A program made the translations under genes and the position numbers. The notes under the pieces are model-generated. The model was not told the DNA's origin and made no database searches. It was given only the letters and a program-made list of their open reading frames with translations. Below, piece after piece: positions 25,510 to 38,018 of a stretch of 64,000 nucleotides of DNA. How positions within the stretch are numbered: position 1 is the first letter of the stretch; the number at the start of each line of letters is the position of its first letter. This DNA is from Hibiscus mutabilis (lineage: Eukaryota; Streptophyta; Magnoliopsida; Malvales; Malvaceae). Where the stretch lies: the NCBI GenBank assembly GCA_019671005.1, contig CM033752.1, positions 19,042,969 to 19,106,968 of the forward strand, given 5' to 3'.

Positions 25510-25537
25510 GTTCTAAGTTAGCCACCCTATCTTCCAT
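25510..25537 (-). pseudogene. gag: element A gag, first nine codons
   Basis: The minus-strand ATG at 25537-25535 opens MEDRVANLE, then element B interrupts; the frame resumes at 16415. Element C's gag starts MEERIISLE at the homologous place (38018). The first five bases here are the B target-site duplicate. Confidence 0.8.
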
Positions 25538-25832
25538 TATTTTTATTTACAGGCGAGTATTGTATCAGTGCGGAATGATTGCAATTTGAAGTTAAATTTT
25601 TTGCCATGAAATTTCTATAATTAATTTTATTGTTACAATAATGTATGTAATGTATAATGTGTATGAATAATTTAAATAATATGTCAAAATAAATTCAATA
25701 AAGGCGTTGATTCTTAAATAGTCCTTAGAAATACTTTCATTTGAAGAAGAGTTCTGATTACAAAAAGCTGAAATAATGAATTGCATATATCGGTTAGCTT
25801 CTATTCCTAAGACCTTGACTTCACGAAGTAGG
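25538..25832 (-). other. element A spacer between ORF1 and gag, ending at the element C insertion
   Basis: This A/T-rich, non-coding stretch corresponds to 38019-38330 of element C. Its last five bases, GTAGG (25828-25832), are the left TSD of element C, repeated at 44099-44103. Confidence 0.7.
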
Positions 25833-28647
25833 TGTAGCGAAGGTCACGCTAAATAAAAACGATAGTTTTTTTTTGAAAGGGTGTTTGGATATAAAATATT
25901 TATTCCGTGGGGTTTACAAAAACTTTATAAAAATGGAGTCGCCACCGGCCACTTAGGTAGGCCGGACACCATAAAACCAGAGATTCAAAAAGACAGGGCT
26001 CGGGAGTCGGTTACGGATGGGGAAGGATTAGCACCCCCACACCGCCCAAAATTGGTACTTTAATAATTACCGCTTTATTAATATTGGATTTTCCGGATTA
26101 GAGTGACGATTATTTTAAATTTTGGTCATAATTGCGAATATATTTTAAGGGTCCCGTCATCCGAGAATAAACGCCCAACCACTATCACTACGCTTGATAC
26201 TGGCCCCGTTTATGCTCGGATAAAAGGACACCGCATTAACAATTTATATCTCGATATGCAATCTTAATGGCAAAAATATAAAACATGGTAAAATGTTTAA
26301 ATGTAGTAAATATTGTCATAACAGAATGTTAATCTAACATAGATGATATTCTAGACTAAAACATGCATATACATATTATTCTAAAAAAATGATAAAAAAA
26401 ACAACTATCATATGTCAAAATAATAAGGCAGGAATGAGTACATATATACGAACAAGTATTTCAAAAAGACATGCATACTGGTAATAAAACATACTTCAAC
26501 ATATACGGGTCCACATGTCGTACAAAAAGGGTAAATATACTAATATGTAGCCCTAAAAAATAAGAAAGTACACACACATATAAAAAATACTAAATATGCC
26601 ATGTACGAATTAACTAAAACATAACATGCTTGATACGGATAACCGGATAAAAAACATAAATATTATATTTAACACATATATACATAAAAACATGAAATAC
26701 GAATCATATACGAGGGACATAAAATAAAATAATATCAACATGTACTATTATAATACGAACAATAATATTTACAAAGAAAACAGGACTGAAATGAAAGAAA
26801 AACAAAAGTCAGTGGCAGAAATTAAAGAGCAATAATATGTAATTTGGGGACGAAATTGCGAAACAAACAAAACCTAAAAGGACCAGAATTGTAATTAGAC
26901 CAAGGGGCAGACCCAAAGTGAAAAATACAAAAACGCGGGATGGTCAAGGGCGTAATTTTCCCATTTAGAAACTGATTCGGTGTAATTTAGGGACGAGATT
27001 GTAATCTTTTGAAAAACCAGAGGGACTGGGGCTGTGATTATACCGTGCGGCAAGACAAAAATGAAAATATTGAAAACGCGGTGGGATTAAGTGTGTAATT
27101 TACCCATTTAGTAAAATAATAACACCTATATAAGGGCTATTTTCAGACCGAAACCAAATTTTCTCCATTTTCGTTTCATTCTTCAGTTTCTCAAATAACC
27201 ATGTTCATCTTTTTCTCTCAAGTGTTCTTGAGAAACCCAGAATTCGGCGACCGGCCGCCGTATTCTCCGCCGCCGACCGCCGCTAACCGGCGCCGGTAGG
27301 CTCCCAAAATACACCAAAACGTTCTCTCTGTCGTCCTCAATACGAATCCGTGGTTGGATTCAGAGGATACCCTTTCTTTTACTCTAGATCTAAGAAATAC
27401 GAACCCAAAAAAAAATATTTTTTTAGACCAAAATACAACTACAAAGGGTCTTCTCTTCCCTTTAGTTCACCAGATCTGGCTTGTAGAAGCCGAGAGGTTT
27501 GTCACCGAGAGAAGGAAGACCCACAAACAACTCGGTAAGACTACTTTCTTTTATGTTTCTGTTTTTTTTTTATTTCTTTTTGTGTTTCGTATATGCATGC
27601 AAAGAAAACATGTAAGAAAAAGAGACAAAAAATTACCATTGGACTGCCTTTTTGATTATCTTGACTGGTTACAAATTTCTGGTTTTACAAGCTTTCTGTT
27701 TTTTTTTGTGTGACTACTCTCTCTGTTTTTTTTTGCTAATCTTTTTTGCTCGCTAAAAAAATTCTCCCCGTTACAACAACCCCGTTTCATATATATTACT
27801 GCCTCTGTATTTTGGTTGCAACTTGTATCTTCTTTTCCAGATCTGACATTTTTTGCTTGTTATCTTTGGCATAATCTGAACGGGGGACTGAATATCGGCG
27901 CGGTGGCGGTGTGGCCATTCTGCCAGAGGCCAGACGCATTTTCGGCCGTTAGATCAGATCTGATCTAACGGTCGAGATGGCTTGAAGAACGATCGGCCTG
28001 GATGAAGCCTCGATCTGATGAAACGGCTTCAGATTTCGCCACGTGGAGCTCCGCAGTCGAGGAGTCAGAACACGTGGATCTTACGCGCGCGTGGGATATT
28101 AAAGCGTCCGCGAGTGGACCACACGCGCGCGTGGCACTCGAACGGTCCATACGTGTGGAGCACGCGCCTAGCAGATATTTTCAACTTCCATTGCATCGTG
28201 GCCGTTGGATCAAGATTTGATCCAACGGCCCACAGTTACCTGCACATTGTAATTAGATAGGATTCAGATTTGGGCCAAACGGGCCTTGTAATTGGATTTG
28301 TAATTGGACTTGGATTTTATTTATTTGGGTTTTAATATATATTTAATTTTCCATTTTACTAGCCCAATAATAATAATAGTAAACTTATAACAGCAATACA
28401 TACGAAAATATACACTTATATTATACGATTATTAATTAATATAATATTCTAGTATACGTACGTATAATCATACGTATAATTAACATGACATCTATATACG
28501 CTTATACCCTAGATACATACGCGACATACATACACCCCTAATACGTATACATAGCTTATACATGCACACATCACCTTATATTAGTAACATTCATATAATA
28601 AATATACATGCAATATTAATATATTTAAGTGAAAATGAGTGATTACA
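25833..28647 (-). repeat. element C 3' LTR
   Basis: The plus strand reads TGTAGCGAAGG at the start and GAGTGATTACA at the end. It contains the U5 block with a PBS-like TGGCGACTCC (complement of 25935-25944), an antisense TATA (27125-27135), a CCG-rich stretch (27245-27295), two GATC-centred palindromes (27946-27971 and 28200-28230), and CpG-rich ACGCGCGCGTGG motifs at about 28083 and 28121. Short open frames in it recur in the other LTR only because the LTRs are nearly identical. Confidence 0.93.
27125..27135 (+). promoter_or_regulatory. antisense TATA-like promoter in element C 3' LTR
   Basis: CCTATATAAGG on the plus strand is followed by a C/T-rich leader (TTCTCCATTTTCGTTTCATT) and an ATG at 27200 that opens a 32-codon frame. 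The element's genes are on the minus strand, so this is antisense. A copy lies at 42578-42588. Similar TATA sites in the antisense orientation occur in A (6184 and 48148) and D (complement of 52143-52150). Confidence 0.5.
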
Positions 28648-28664
28648 GTTGCCCCTCTTTGCTT
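28648..28664 (-). other. element C polypurine tract
   Basis: The minus strand reads AAGCAAAGAGGGGCAAC against the 3' LTR start. Confidence 0.85.
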
Positions 28665-28710
28665 GTTCTCATGAAATGGGAAACAAAGCAAAGATTCATA
28701 AGCACTCATT

Positions 28711-29530
28711 TTATCAGACTTCCCTGTTTGTAGCCTTGGAAAAACGAATTCTTTTGGACATTTCCGCTCTTCCTTGGCTGAATCTTCAGGCTCGTAAGTT
28801 CTTCCCATATAGAGCTTCGTCACCTTCCGATCTTGGAGCTACAGGCTCTTTTCGACATAGAACCCTTCACTCTGATTTTTATCAGACTTCCCTGTTTGGT
28901 TTGGAAAAACGAATTCTTTTGGACATCTCCGCTCTTCCTTGGCTGAATCTTCAGGCTCGTAAGTTCTTCCTATATAGAACTTCGTCACCTTCCGATCTTG
29001 GAGCTACAGGCTCTTTCGACATTGAACCCTTCGCTCTGATTTTTATCGGACTTCCCTGTTTGGTTTGGAAAACGAATTCTTTTGGACATCTCCGCTCTTC
29101 CTTGGCTGAATCTTCAGGCTCGTAAGTTCTTCCTATATAGAACTTCGTCACCTTCCGATCTTGGAGCTACAGGCTCTTTCGACATTGAACCCTTCGCTCT
29201 GATTTTTATCAGACTTCCCTGTTTGTAGCTTTGGAAAAACGAATTCTTTTGGACATCTCCGCTCTTCCTTGGCTGAATCTTCAGGCTCGTAAGTTCTTCC
29301 TATATAGAACTTCGTCACCTTCCGATCTTGGAGCTACAGGCTCTTTTTCGACATTGAACCCTTCGCTCTGATTTTTATCGGACTTCCCGTTGTAGCTTTG
29401 GAAAAAACGAATTCTTTTGGACATCTCCGCTCTTCCTTGGCTGAATCTTCAGGCTCGTAAGTTCTTCCTATAGAACTTCGTCACCTTCCGATCTTGGAGC
29501 TACAGCTCTTTCGACATTGAACCCTTCACT
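28711..29530 (-). repeat. element C tandem array, five units of ~166 bp
   Basis: Units start at about 28711, 28879, 29043, 29206 and 29375 (spacing 163-169). Each contains GACTTCCCTGTTTG, TTTTGGACATCTCCGCTC, GGCTGAATCTTCAGG, GTTCTTCCTATATAGAAC and TTCCGATCTTGGAGCTAC. Copies differ only by small changes, so the array expanded recently. The unit contains the ~55-bp core seen singly at 29531-29980 and in element A. Confidence 0.88.
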
Positions 29531-29980
29531 CTAAGACAATGAAGCTCGTAGTCTTTCCTATATAAGACTCTTTGCTTTTGACACAACAGTTTCCTATATA
29601 ACCTGTGTCATAGGTGAATTGTGTGTGACTGGGAGTTCTTCCTATATAGAATCATGAGTCTTCACCTTGGAGCCATCAGTCCCTCCTATATAGAACTTTT
29701 TGGCGTCGGAATCTCGAGCTGCAGTTCTCTTCCTATATAGAACCTTTTACTCTAAGACAACAAAGCTCGGAGCCCTTCCTATATAGAACTCTTAAGCCGA
29801 CACAGCAGGATTTCCTATATAATCTTGCGTGTCATGGGTGAATTGCTTTGACTGGGAGTCCTTCCTATATAGAATCTGAGTCTTCACCTCAGAACTCATC
29901 GGTCCTTCCTATATAGAACTTTCAGCTTCAAGCCCTCGGAGAGGAGGATTCTTCCTATATAGAACCTCTCTCCAGAGCTT
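29531..29980 (-). repeat. element C short-unit repeat zone
   Basis: About eight diverged units carry TTCCTATATAGAACT or TTCCTATATAA with variable spacers of 30-60 bp (for example 29638, 29685, 29732, 29780). This is the likely ancestral form of the 166-bp array next to it. Confidence 0.7.
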
Positions 29981-30924
29981 GAAAACATGTGCCTTTATGT
30001 AAAAACATTGTCTTCTCATTTGGGATCCACATCGTGATGACCCTCGATGTCTCTTTGGATCTGCAGATACATGTTCAAGATGAAAACAAAATGCTATGAC
30101 AAATGAATGAATTGACATGCTCCTAATCCTAGTGATGTCTGACTATTCATGATGCATGAGATTCAATATCTTGATGGGCTTGTTTTGGTCCTTATTTGAC
30201 GTTCGCTTTCTCCTTTCTTACGGGCATCGATACCCCGCTTCACTGTCAAGTTCAACCATCTCGACCTTTCTCTTTTTTCAATTCCAACTTGGAATTCTAG
30301 AGTGCCCTTTCGGGTTTTCACTTTAGAGAGATTTTTTTGAGGGGGGTGCCCTTCTGGTTTTCACCCAAAAGATCTTTTTTGTTATCTCGTACGCCTTTCT
30401 TGAATAGACAGGACATGTGCCATTGGTTATTCTACCAGGTTGTTTGAAGCTTCCCGCCTTCCCTATCGACAGCCATTAGGGAACTAGAGGACGGAGTTAA
30501 CATCGTTTTCTTTGATTACCTGCATTTTCAAGGTTAAATCATAGTAATGCTTCAAAATCTCTTGTTTCTTTATAAGCCTATGTTATCTTATTTGACTGAA
30601 ATTGACAAGAAGGCTAGGAATGGATGCTCAAAACACAGTTTTATTATGATTAAGGTTTTGGGATATCTTAAAAAGAAAGGTATAACACACATGAAGATAC
30701 AAAATCTCTCATTATCCTCGATATGAATGATACATGATCCTGTCAACTGGTGTAGGATTTTTTGCCCGAAGCTTCCTCTTCATGATGCTCATGGGGATAC
30801 CCTTCTCCTCAGATATTCAACTTTTCAATTTACCCGAGCCGCCCTTTGCGGGTTTTCAACTCGAGTCATTCCTTTGCTTCAAGACGCCCGATTTCGAGTT
30901 TTCATCCTGAGCTCTCCATTTTTT
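29981..30924 (-). other. element C non-coding 3' region with hairpin cluster
   Basis: Minus-strand stem-loops lie at 30296-30329, 30343-30366, 30832-30866 and 30878-30911. At 30832-30866 arms ACTCGAGTTG and CGGCTCGGGT pair in full with G-T wobbles around AAAA-CCCGCAAAGGG. At 30296-30329 the inner loop is CCC-GAAA-GGG. No protein is encoded between the array and the end of pol. Confidence 0.75.
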
Positions 30925-33900
30925 TTAGAGATAGTATTTCTTGACGGCATCAGAATTTACGGGATTTTTTAGCTCGTCCCCGTCCATTTCTGCTAGGATC
31001 AGGGCTCCTCTTGAGAAGGCCTTCTTTACGACGTATGATCCTTCCCAATTGGGCATCCATTTTCCTCGAGAATCTTTCTGGATAGGGAGGATTCTCTTGA
31101 GTACCAGATTCCCTTCTTTGAATTCTCTTGGGCGCACCTTTTTGTTGTAAGCCTGCACCATCCGCTTTTGGTACATCTGACCATGACAAATGGCTTTTAG
31201 TCTTTTTTCGTCAATGAGATTTAGCTGGTTGAGTCTGGCCTGCACCCATTCAGCTTCTTCCAATTTTACTTCTTTTAAGACTCGGAGAGACGAAATCTCT
31301 ACCTCAATTGGGAGTACTGCTTCGGTACCATACACCAAGGAGTAGGGTGTTGCCCCTGTTGATGTACGAATGGACGTCCTATAGGCGAAAAGGGCAAAAG
31401 GCAACTTCTCATGCCAATCCTTGTAGGTATCCGTAGTTTTCGCTATGATCTTCTTTATATTTTTGTTTGCCGCTTCCACTGCTCCATTCATTTTAGGACG
31501 ATAGACTGTGGAATTATGGTGTGTTATTTTGAATTGAGTGTACACGTCTTTTATCATTTTGTTGTTCAGATTAGAAGCATTGTCGGTGATGATCCTCTCT
31601 GGCAACCCGTATCGACAAATAATTTCCTTCTTTAAGAACTTACAAACTGTAGTCCTGGTGATATTGGCGTAAGATGCTACCTCTACCCATTTAGTGAAGT
31701 AGTCTATGGCGACCAAAATGAATCGGTGCCCATTGGAAGCTTTCGGATGGATCTGCCCGATAACGTCCATGCCCCATGCTGCGAAAGGCCACGGAGAATT
31801 CATGGTGTGTAGAGGCGATGGGGGTGCATGAATTTTGTCAGCGTAAATTTGACATTTGTGGCATTTCCTGGCGTAATCGATGCAATCTCCCTCCATGGTC
31901 AACCAGAAATAACCGTATCTCATAATTTTTCGGGCTATAGACAACCCGTTGGCGTACGTTCCACAGATCCCGTCATGCACTTCGGCTAAGATTTCCTTTG
32001 CCTCCCGGGCATCCACACATCTCAGCAATGTTTGATCATGACTTTTCCTATATAGGATCTCCCCATCTAGGACATATTTCATTGCCATTTTTTTGAGCGT
32101 TTTTCTGTCATTGTCGTTTGCCCCTTCTGGATACTTTTGAAGCTTGACATATTGCAGGATATCATAGTACCATGGATTTCCGTCAATCTCTTCCTGTAAA
32201 CTACAACAATGAGCAGGCTTTTCAAATGTCTGCATCTCAATGGGTTTCATTTCTGCCCAGGTGTTTGTTTTAAACATGGATGCCAAGGTTGCCAATGCAT
32301 CTGCCATCTGATTTTCTTCTCGGGGTAGGTAATTGAAGCTGACCTTTTCGAACTCTTTGACGAGCTCTTGAATCCATTCGTGATATTTGACCAACTTCGG
32401 GTCTCTAGTTTCCCACTCCCCGCGTAATTGGTAAATGACTAGGGACGAATCTCCGAACACTCGAAGTTCCTTAACCTTTCTTTCGATGGCTGAGTTTAGT
32501 CCCATGATGCAAGCTTCGTATTCAGCTATATTGTTTGTGCAGAAGAACTCCAATCTGCTGGTGAAAGGATAATAGACGTCCTCAGGTGAAATTAGCACTG
32601 CCCCTATCCCATGTCCGAGGGCGTTGGAGGCTCCATCGAAGTAAAGTTTCCATGACTTATCATCTGAAATCTCTTCTTCGGTTGTAATGCACATCAAATC
32701 TTCGTCTGGGAAACTAAAGTTCAATGCCTCATAGTCATCCGAAGCACGACTAGCCAGGAAATCTGCTACGGCACTCCCCTTTACAGCTTTCTGATTAACA
32801 TATACGATATCGAATTCAGATAAGAGCATCTGCCATCGGGCCATCCTTCCCGTTAGCGCTGGCGCTTCCATTAGGAACTTTAATGGGTCTAGCTTGGATA
32901 TCAACCAGGTAGTATGGTATAACATGTACTGTCTGAGCCGCTTGGTAGCCCAAACTAGAGCACAACACAGCTTCTGTACTGGCGGGTACCGTGTTTCGCA
33001 ATCATTGAATTTTCTGCTTAGGTAATATATGGCTTGCTCCTTTTTTCTTGACTCATCGTGTTGCCCCAGTACACATCCCATTGAATTCTCGAAGACCGTT
33101 AAGTAGAGAATTAATGGTCGAACAGGTACTGGTGCGACTAAAATTGGAGCATTTGTCAGGTACTTTTTGATCTTTTCTAGGGCTTTTTGACATTCTTCAT
33201 CCCATACGCCAGGATTATTCTTTCTAAGAAGTCTGAAGACCGGGTCGCATTGATTGGTTAATTGGGAAATGAAACGAGGGATATAATTTAGCCTCCCCAG
33301 GAAACCACGGACTTCCTTTTGCGTGCGGGGTGGTGAAAGGTCCTGGATGGCTTTCACTTTATCGGGATCAATCTCAATCCCTTTTCTGCTTACTACAAAC
33401 ACTAGGAGTTTTCCAGAAGTAACGGCGAAGGTACACTTGGCAGGATTGAGCCTCAGTTGGTACTTCCGTAGTCTTTGGAATAGTTTTCTCAAGTTCTGTA
33501 GGTGCTCTTCCTCTGTTCGAGACTTGGCAATCATATCGTCCACGTATACTTCTATTTCTTTGTGCATCATGTCATGGACAAGAGTCACCATTGCTCTTTG
33601 GTATGTTGCCCCTGCGTTCTTTAGCCCAAACAGCATCACTTGATAACAAAAAGTGCCCCACATGGTTACGAATGCGGTTTTTTCCATGTCGCTAGGATCC
33701 ATCTTTATCTGGTTGTATACTGAGAAGCCGTCCATGAAGGAAAACCACGAATGTCCTGCGGTGTTGTCAACCAGCGTGTCAATATGTGGCAAAGGGAAGT
33801 TGTCTTTAGGGCTAGCCCGATTCAGATCCCTGTAATCTACACACATACGAACTTTCCCGTCTTTCTTTGGTACTGGTACAATGTTTGCAACCCACTCGGG

Positions 33901-34381
33901 GTATTTGGCTACCTCCAAGAATCCAGCATCAAATTGCTTTTTCACTTCTTCTCGGATTTTTAACAACATCTCTGGCCTCATTCTCCGAAGTTTTTGTTGT
34001 ACTGGTTTGCACTCTGATTTTGTTGGCAATTTGTGCACCACTATGTCAGTATTCAATCCTGGCATATCTTGATAAGTCCAGGCGAAGACATCCTTGAATT
34101 CCTGAAGCAGGGCTGTCAGTTCATGCTTGGTTTTTGAGGAAATAGTCGCTCCTATTTTTATTTCTTTTCTCGTTTCTTCAGTCCCCAAGTTGACAATTTC
34201 CGTTTCTTCTTGGTGGGGCATAATCTGCCTTTCTTCGTCGTCCACCATTCTTTTTAACTCTTCCGGGACCTCAATTTCTATTTCATCATATCCTCTCTCA
34301 ATTTCCTCTGAGACCTCAGGGCTTTTGAAATTTACTCCAGGATTGGATCCGGTATCATTCATATTGTCAATCATGAGCGAC
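30925..34381 (-). CDS. pol: element C pol: RT, RNase H, second RNase H, integrase
   Basis: This is an uninterrupted frame of 1149 codons from the first ATG (34374); the exon itself starts at 34381 after the intron acceptor. Rough domain positions in residues: RT 130-335 with YVDD at 277-280; a retroviral-type RNase H 375-520 that lacks an obvious first catalytic Asp; a second RNase H 573-700 with D580, E618, D642 and D692, a hallmark of the Tat group; integrase zinc region 795-845; integrase core with D870, D931 and E967 (35 residues between the last two); and a C-terminal DNA-binding part up to 1149. The zinc region reads H800, then Y807 where element A has His, then C838 and C841. That change may weaken the integrase. 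In life the protein copies the RNA into DNA and inserts it in the nucleus. Expression is expected by splicing to the upstream gag-pro frame. Confidence 0.93.
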
Positions 34382-34594
34382 CTGCATTAAATGAGAATGA
34401 ATTGTATTGGGAAAGAGACGGCTTTACATGAAGGGAATGAATATGAAGAATGCATGAATGGAATAAATGAGACTTTGGTTATTTTTAGGAAAGTGGGGAT
34501 ATTTTCATTTTAATCAAAAAGTTAACATAGGTGCCCCATACAAGAGATCCCCATTGTCTATGGGCAAAAACAAAAGGTTGATTCGGAGCATTAC
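34382..34594 (-). other. element C gag-pro/pol intron
   Basis: The minus-strand donor GTAATG starts at 34594, and the pro frame would otherwise hit TAA right there (34593-34591). The acceptor TTTAATGCAG ends at 34382 after a T/C-rich tract. Removing the 213 bases leaves a GA plus G codon junction, so the gag-pro frame continues in phase into pol. The same two sites in the same phase occur in element A. Splicing at this junction is known for Ogre elements. Confidence 0.75.
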
Positions 34595-36880
34595 TCTGAT
34601 CTATTCCTAAAAACTACAGGTAGATCAATGCAGCTCCAGTTATCGAGTGTCTCCCCGGGATGGCAAGGGCGGATGTTGGTCAACATTTTGCTGCCGCGGT
34701 CCCTTTCAGCTATCATGTTGATGTACATCCCCTCAAATGATTTATTGAATATTTCCTCCTGGTTAAGTTCATCATTTTTCTTCATTGCCTCTCCAATATC
34801 TTGACCTGGCTGGTAGAACCCTCCGGAGATGAAAGTGGCTTTCAAACTAGGAAAGGACATCGTCCTCCACGGAATGTCTTCTCCTTTAGATCTGGCTTTT
34901 CTTTGCTCATCCTTTCTCTTATATTCCTCTTTCTTCTGTTGGACACTTGGTTGATAACCCAGCCCGAAACGATCTTTCTTGGTTATGATATTCTTGGGTC
35001 TCAGGTTTCCTTGTAATTTCTTCCCCAGCCATTTTCCTATTTTGGCTCCTCGGCCCAGAGTTTCTGCGACGGTCATCTTGGTACAATTAGATAACCTAGG
35101 GTAGGGGATCCGACTTCCTTCTGACACGAATGTGGCATTTACTAGTTCTAATGCTCGGAACGAGCATTCTGCAGCATCTTCATCATTTTGAATGTAGGGG
35201 GTGTCTGATGTCACGGAAGCAACAAACTCATGCTCTGCCTCTACGGTGACCAATTTGCCTTCAACTACAAATTTTAATTTCTGATGCAATGATGATGGAA
35301 CAACTCCTGCGGAGTGGATCCAAGGTCTTCCCAGTAAGCAGCTGTAAGATGGTTTTATGTCCATCACCACGAAATCGATCACATATTCAGTTGGTCCGAT
35401 CAATAGGGGCACCTCAATTTTCCCCATTGTTCCTTTTTGCGTACCATCAAAAGCTCTTACCGAGTTGTAGCAAGGCTTTAGGTGCAAACCATCTATTGGC
35501 AATTTTTGCAGGGTTACCATAGGCAAGACATTCAATGTTGACCCGTTGTCGATCAGTACGCCTGGTAATACATACCCTTTGCAGTGGGTAGTAATGTTAA
35601 GGGCTTTGGTAGACCCCATTCCTCCATCCGGGATCTCATCATCACTGAATGTGATATGATTATAGGCAGTAATATGCCCCACTATCATGTCCAGGTTTGT
35701 TACAGAAATGTCCTGGGGCACAAAAGTTTGATTCAGCACTTTCAATAGCGTCTCCCGATGCTTCTCTGAACTCAAGAGCAATTCCAGCACTTTGATCCTG
35801 GCCGGTTGTTTCCGTAGTTGTTCCACTACGCTGTACTCGCTATGTCTCAAGAACTTTAAAAAGTCCTTGGCCTGGGCCTCAGTTACCGGTTCATTTATCT
35901 TTTGGGGAGGTTCTTCTCCAAATATCTGCGTAGGGCTGACTGCTGTATTCTTCCCCCTATCTTTTTCAACTGCTCTCAAAGCCTCGGAGGAATAACATCG
36001 GCCGCTCCTTGTGAAATGGCCTGCTTCACCAACGTTCACATTATTCTGACTTTGCTGGTCTTCCAGCGTAGACTCTTTTACCTGTTCGCGTTCTGATTTT
36101 TCCGGCATGGTCACATTCGCGGCATAATTCCAGGGAATTTGTCACATGTCTTTGAATGGGAATGGAGATGGTGCTGAAATGACGATCTTGGGATTTATCT
36201 TGCTGGTTTCTCCTTGGGAGACACCTGTATTCCTTATCCTGGGAGAGATGATAAAAGGTCTATCCTTCCCGTATCTAGTTTTGGGGGTATCTGTCATGTG
36301 TACGTCTGATCCCTTCCCCATGGGTTCCTCGAAGAATTCAATTTGTTTTTCATTCATCAACTTCTGCACCAATTTCTTGAACTCTTCACATTCTTGGATA
36401 TCATGCCCTTCAGTCTGGTGGAATTCGCAATACTTTCCACATTCCTTTTGCCTTATTATCATGCCTTTGTTGATCACACGAGCCATGCATAATTGTTGAA
36501 ATACCCACCGTAAAGGAGACTTGACTTCTGACACGTCATCCTTTATCCTCCTGGTAAAGCATTCTTCTATAGCATTTACCCCTCCTGCTCCCATGATTAG
36601 GCAATGGTTATTGGCTACGCTAGGTTCTTCAAACTTCAATATCCCGGAATCGATTAAGTTCTGCACAAGCTTTTTGAAGGCAAGGCAGTTCTCAGTGGGA
36701 TGTCCAGGGGTACCGCCGTGATAATCGCAATGTGCGCTTGGATTATACCAAGGCGGGAAGGGTGGATTGACAGGATTAACGATGTATGGTCGGACCAAGT
36801 CTGCTTCATACAACTAGGAATAAAGCTCTGAGTATGAAACAGGTAGGGGTGAAAGTTCTCCTCTCTTTATCTTTTTCTCG
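34595..36880 (-). pseudogene. gag-pro: element C gag C-terminus and protease with G-patch-like tail
   Basis: From about 36880 the frame runs to 34595 with only two interruptions: TAG at 36816-36814 and TGA at 36144-36142. The first part has CDYHGGTPGHPTENC, a zinc-knuckle-like Cys/His motif (about 36730), and a second Cys/His stretch near 36400. The protease region follows, with LIDNGSTLNVLP (about 35550) and LLGRPWIHSAGV (about 35330); the active site reads DNG rather than DSG or DTG. A G-patch-like segment with GKWLGKKLQGN and GLGYQP (about 35050-34950) follows. It cleaves the polyprotein in life. The stops fit C-to-T changes (CAG to TAG and CGA to TGA). Confidence 0.82.
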
Positions 36881-38018
36881 TGACCCTCTCATCTCTTTGA
36901 TTCAATTTTGTGTTTTTCCCACAGTGCTTGTGGCTGTGAGACTGTGAAGTTCTTCGGGCGGTATAGGTGCTGGTGGTGTTTACTTCATTTCTCTTGTTAT
37001 ACTTTCGAGACCCTTCCCCACCATCTATTCTGCCGCTCTTGATTGCCAGTTCGAGAGACTCCCCAGTCCTGATTAAGTCGGCGAAACACTGTGTTGTGTT
37101 ATTGATGAGGCGGTCGAAGAGTGCCCCTTTCAGAGTGTTGACAAATAATGGCGTGATTTCATGCTCCGGGATAGGTGGCTGGATTTGGGCGGCTACTTCT
37201 CTCCACCTTTGGGCATATTGTCACAAGCTTTCATTTGATTTCTACCCCATATTTTCTAGCATGATTCTGCTAGGGATCATGTCTGATACATGTTTGTATT
37301 GCTCGGAAAATGCTTTAGACAAATCTTTCCATGTCTTGACATTCGCTTTGCTTAACTGAGTATACCAACGTAACGCCGCTCCAGTTAGACTATCCTGGAA
37401 ACAGTGGATCAGTAGCTTTTCATCTTTATGGTAAGCCGCCATTTTTCTGCAATACATCGTTATGTGTGCAGAAGGACATGTGGTTCCGTCATATTTATCA
37501 AACTCTGGTGTTTTGAATTTTGGCGGCAAAACAAGATCAGACACCAAACTTAGATCACTAGCGTCGTTTCCTGATTCTTCATTTGATTGTAACGCTTTAA
37601 ATTTTTCTTCCATGAGGCGAAATCTTTCTTCCCACTTTCTTTCTACCTCATTCCGGATCTTTTCGACCATATTCAGGTCCGGCACTTCTTCTTCATAAAG
37701 TGCTTCGGTATCAAGGGGTTGAGTCTCAGGTGCCCCTACTTGAAAGCTGGAAGACATTCCTGTAGGGTCAATATACACCTTCCTAGCCTGGTTTGGTGCA
37801 GTTGGTTGAACCTTGAAGTGAGCCGGGGTACCTTCTGGTTCTGGAACATTTTCTCCTTCTACTCGTTTTCCAAGACTTCTTGCCAGCAATGCAGTTATGT
37901 CAGAAACTATTGATGTTTGTGATTGCGCGATCTGATCACTAAGGCTTCTCTGGGCCTCTTCAAGCCTTGTCTCAAGCTCTCTCTGCCCTCTTTCTAGACT
38001 GATTATTCTTTCTTCCAT
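36881..38018 (-). pseudogene. gag: element C gag N-terminus and capsid
   Basis: ATG at 38018 starts MEERIISLE, a coiled-coil-like N-terminal part. The capsid region has KYDGTTCPSAHI, LIHCFQDSLTGAA and WKDLSKAF (residues about 175-240). An in-frame TAG (37244-37242) and TGA (37223-37221) break it, after which the frame is open again, with QYAQRWREVAAQ readable, until a frameshift near 36880. In life it forms the virus-like particle. The stops again fit C-to-T decay. Confidence 0.82.

Noticed and set aside
27350..28260. Open frames of 60-120 codons on the plus strand, repeated at 42803-43711
   Set aside because: Both places are the LTRs of element C, so the repeat is expected. Homopolymer runs and frame overlap give no protein-like signal.
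28649..29151. Plus- and minus-strand frames over the 166-bp array
   Set aside because: Periodic translation of a tandem repeat, with no coding signal.
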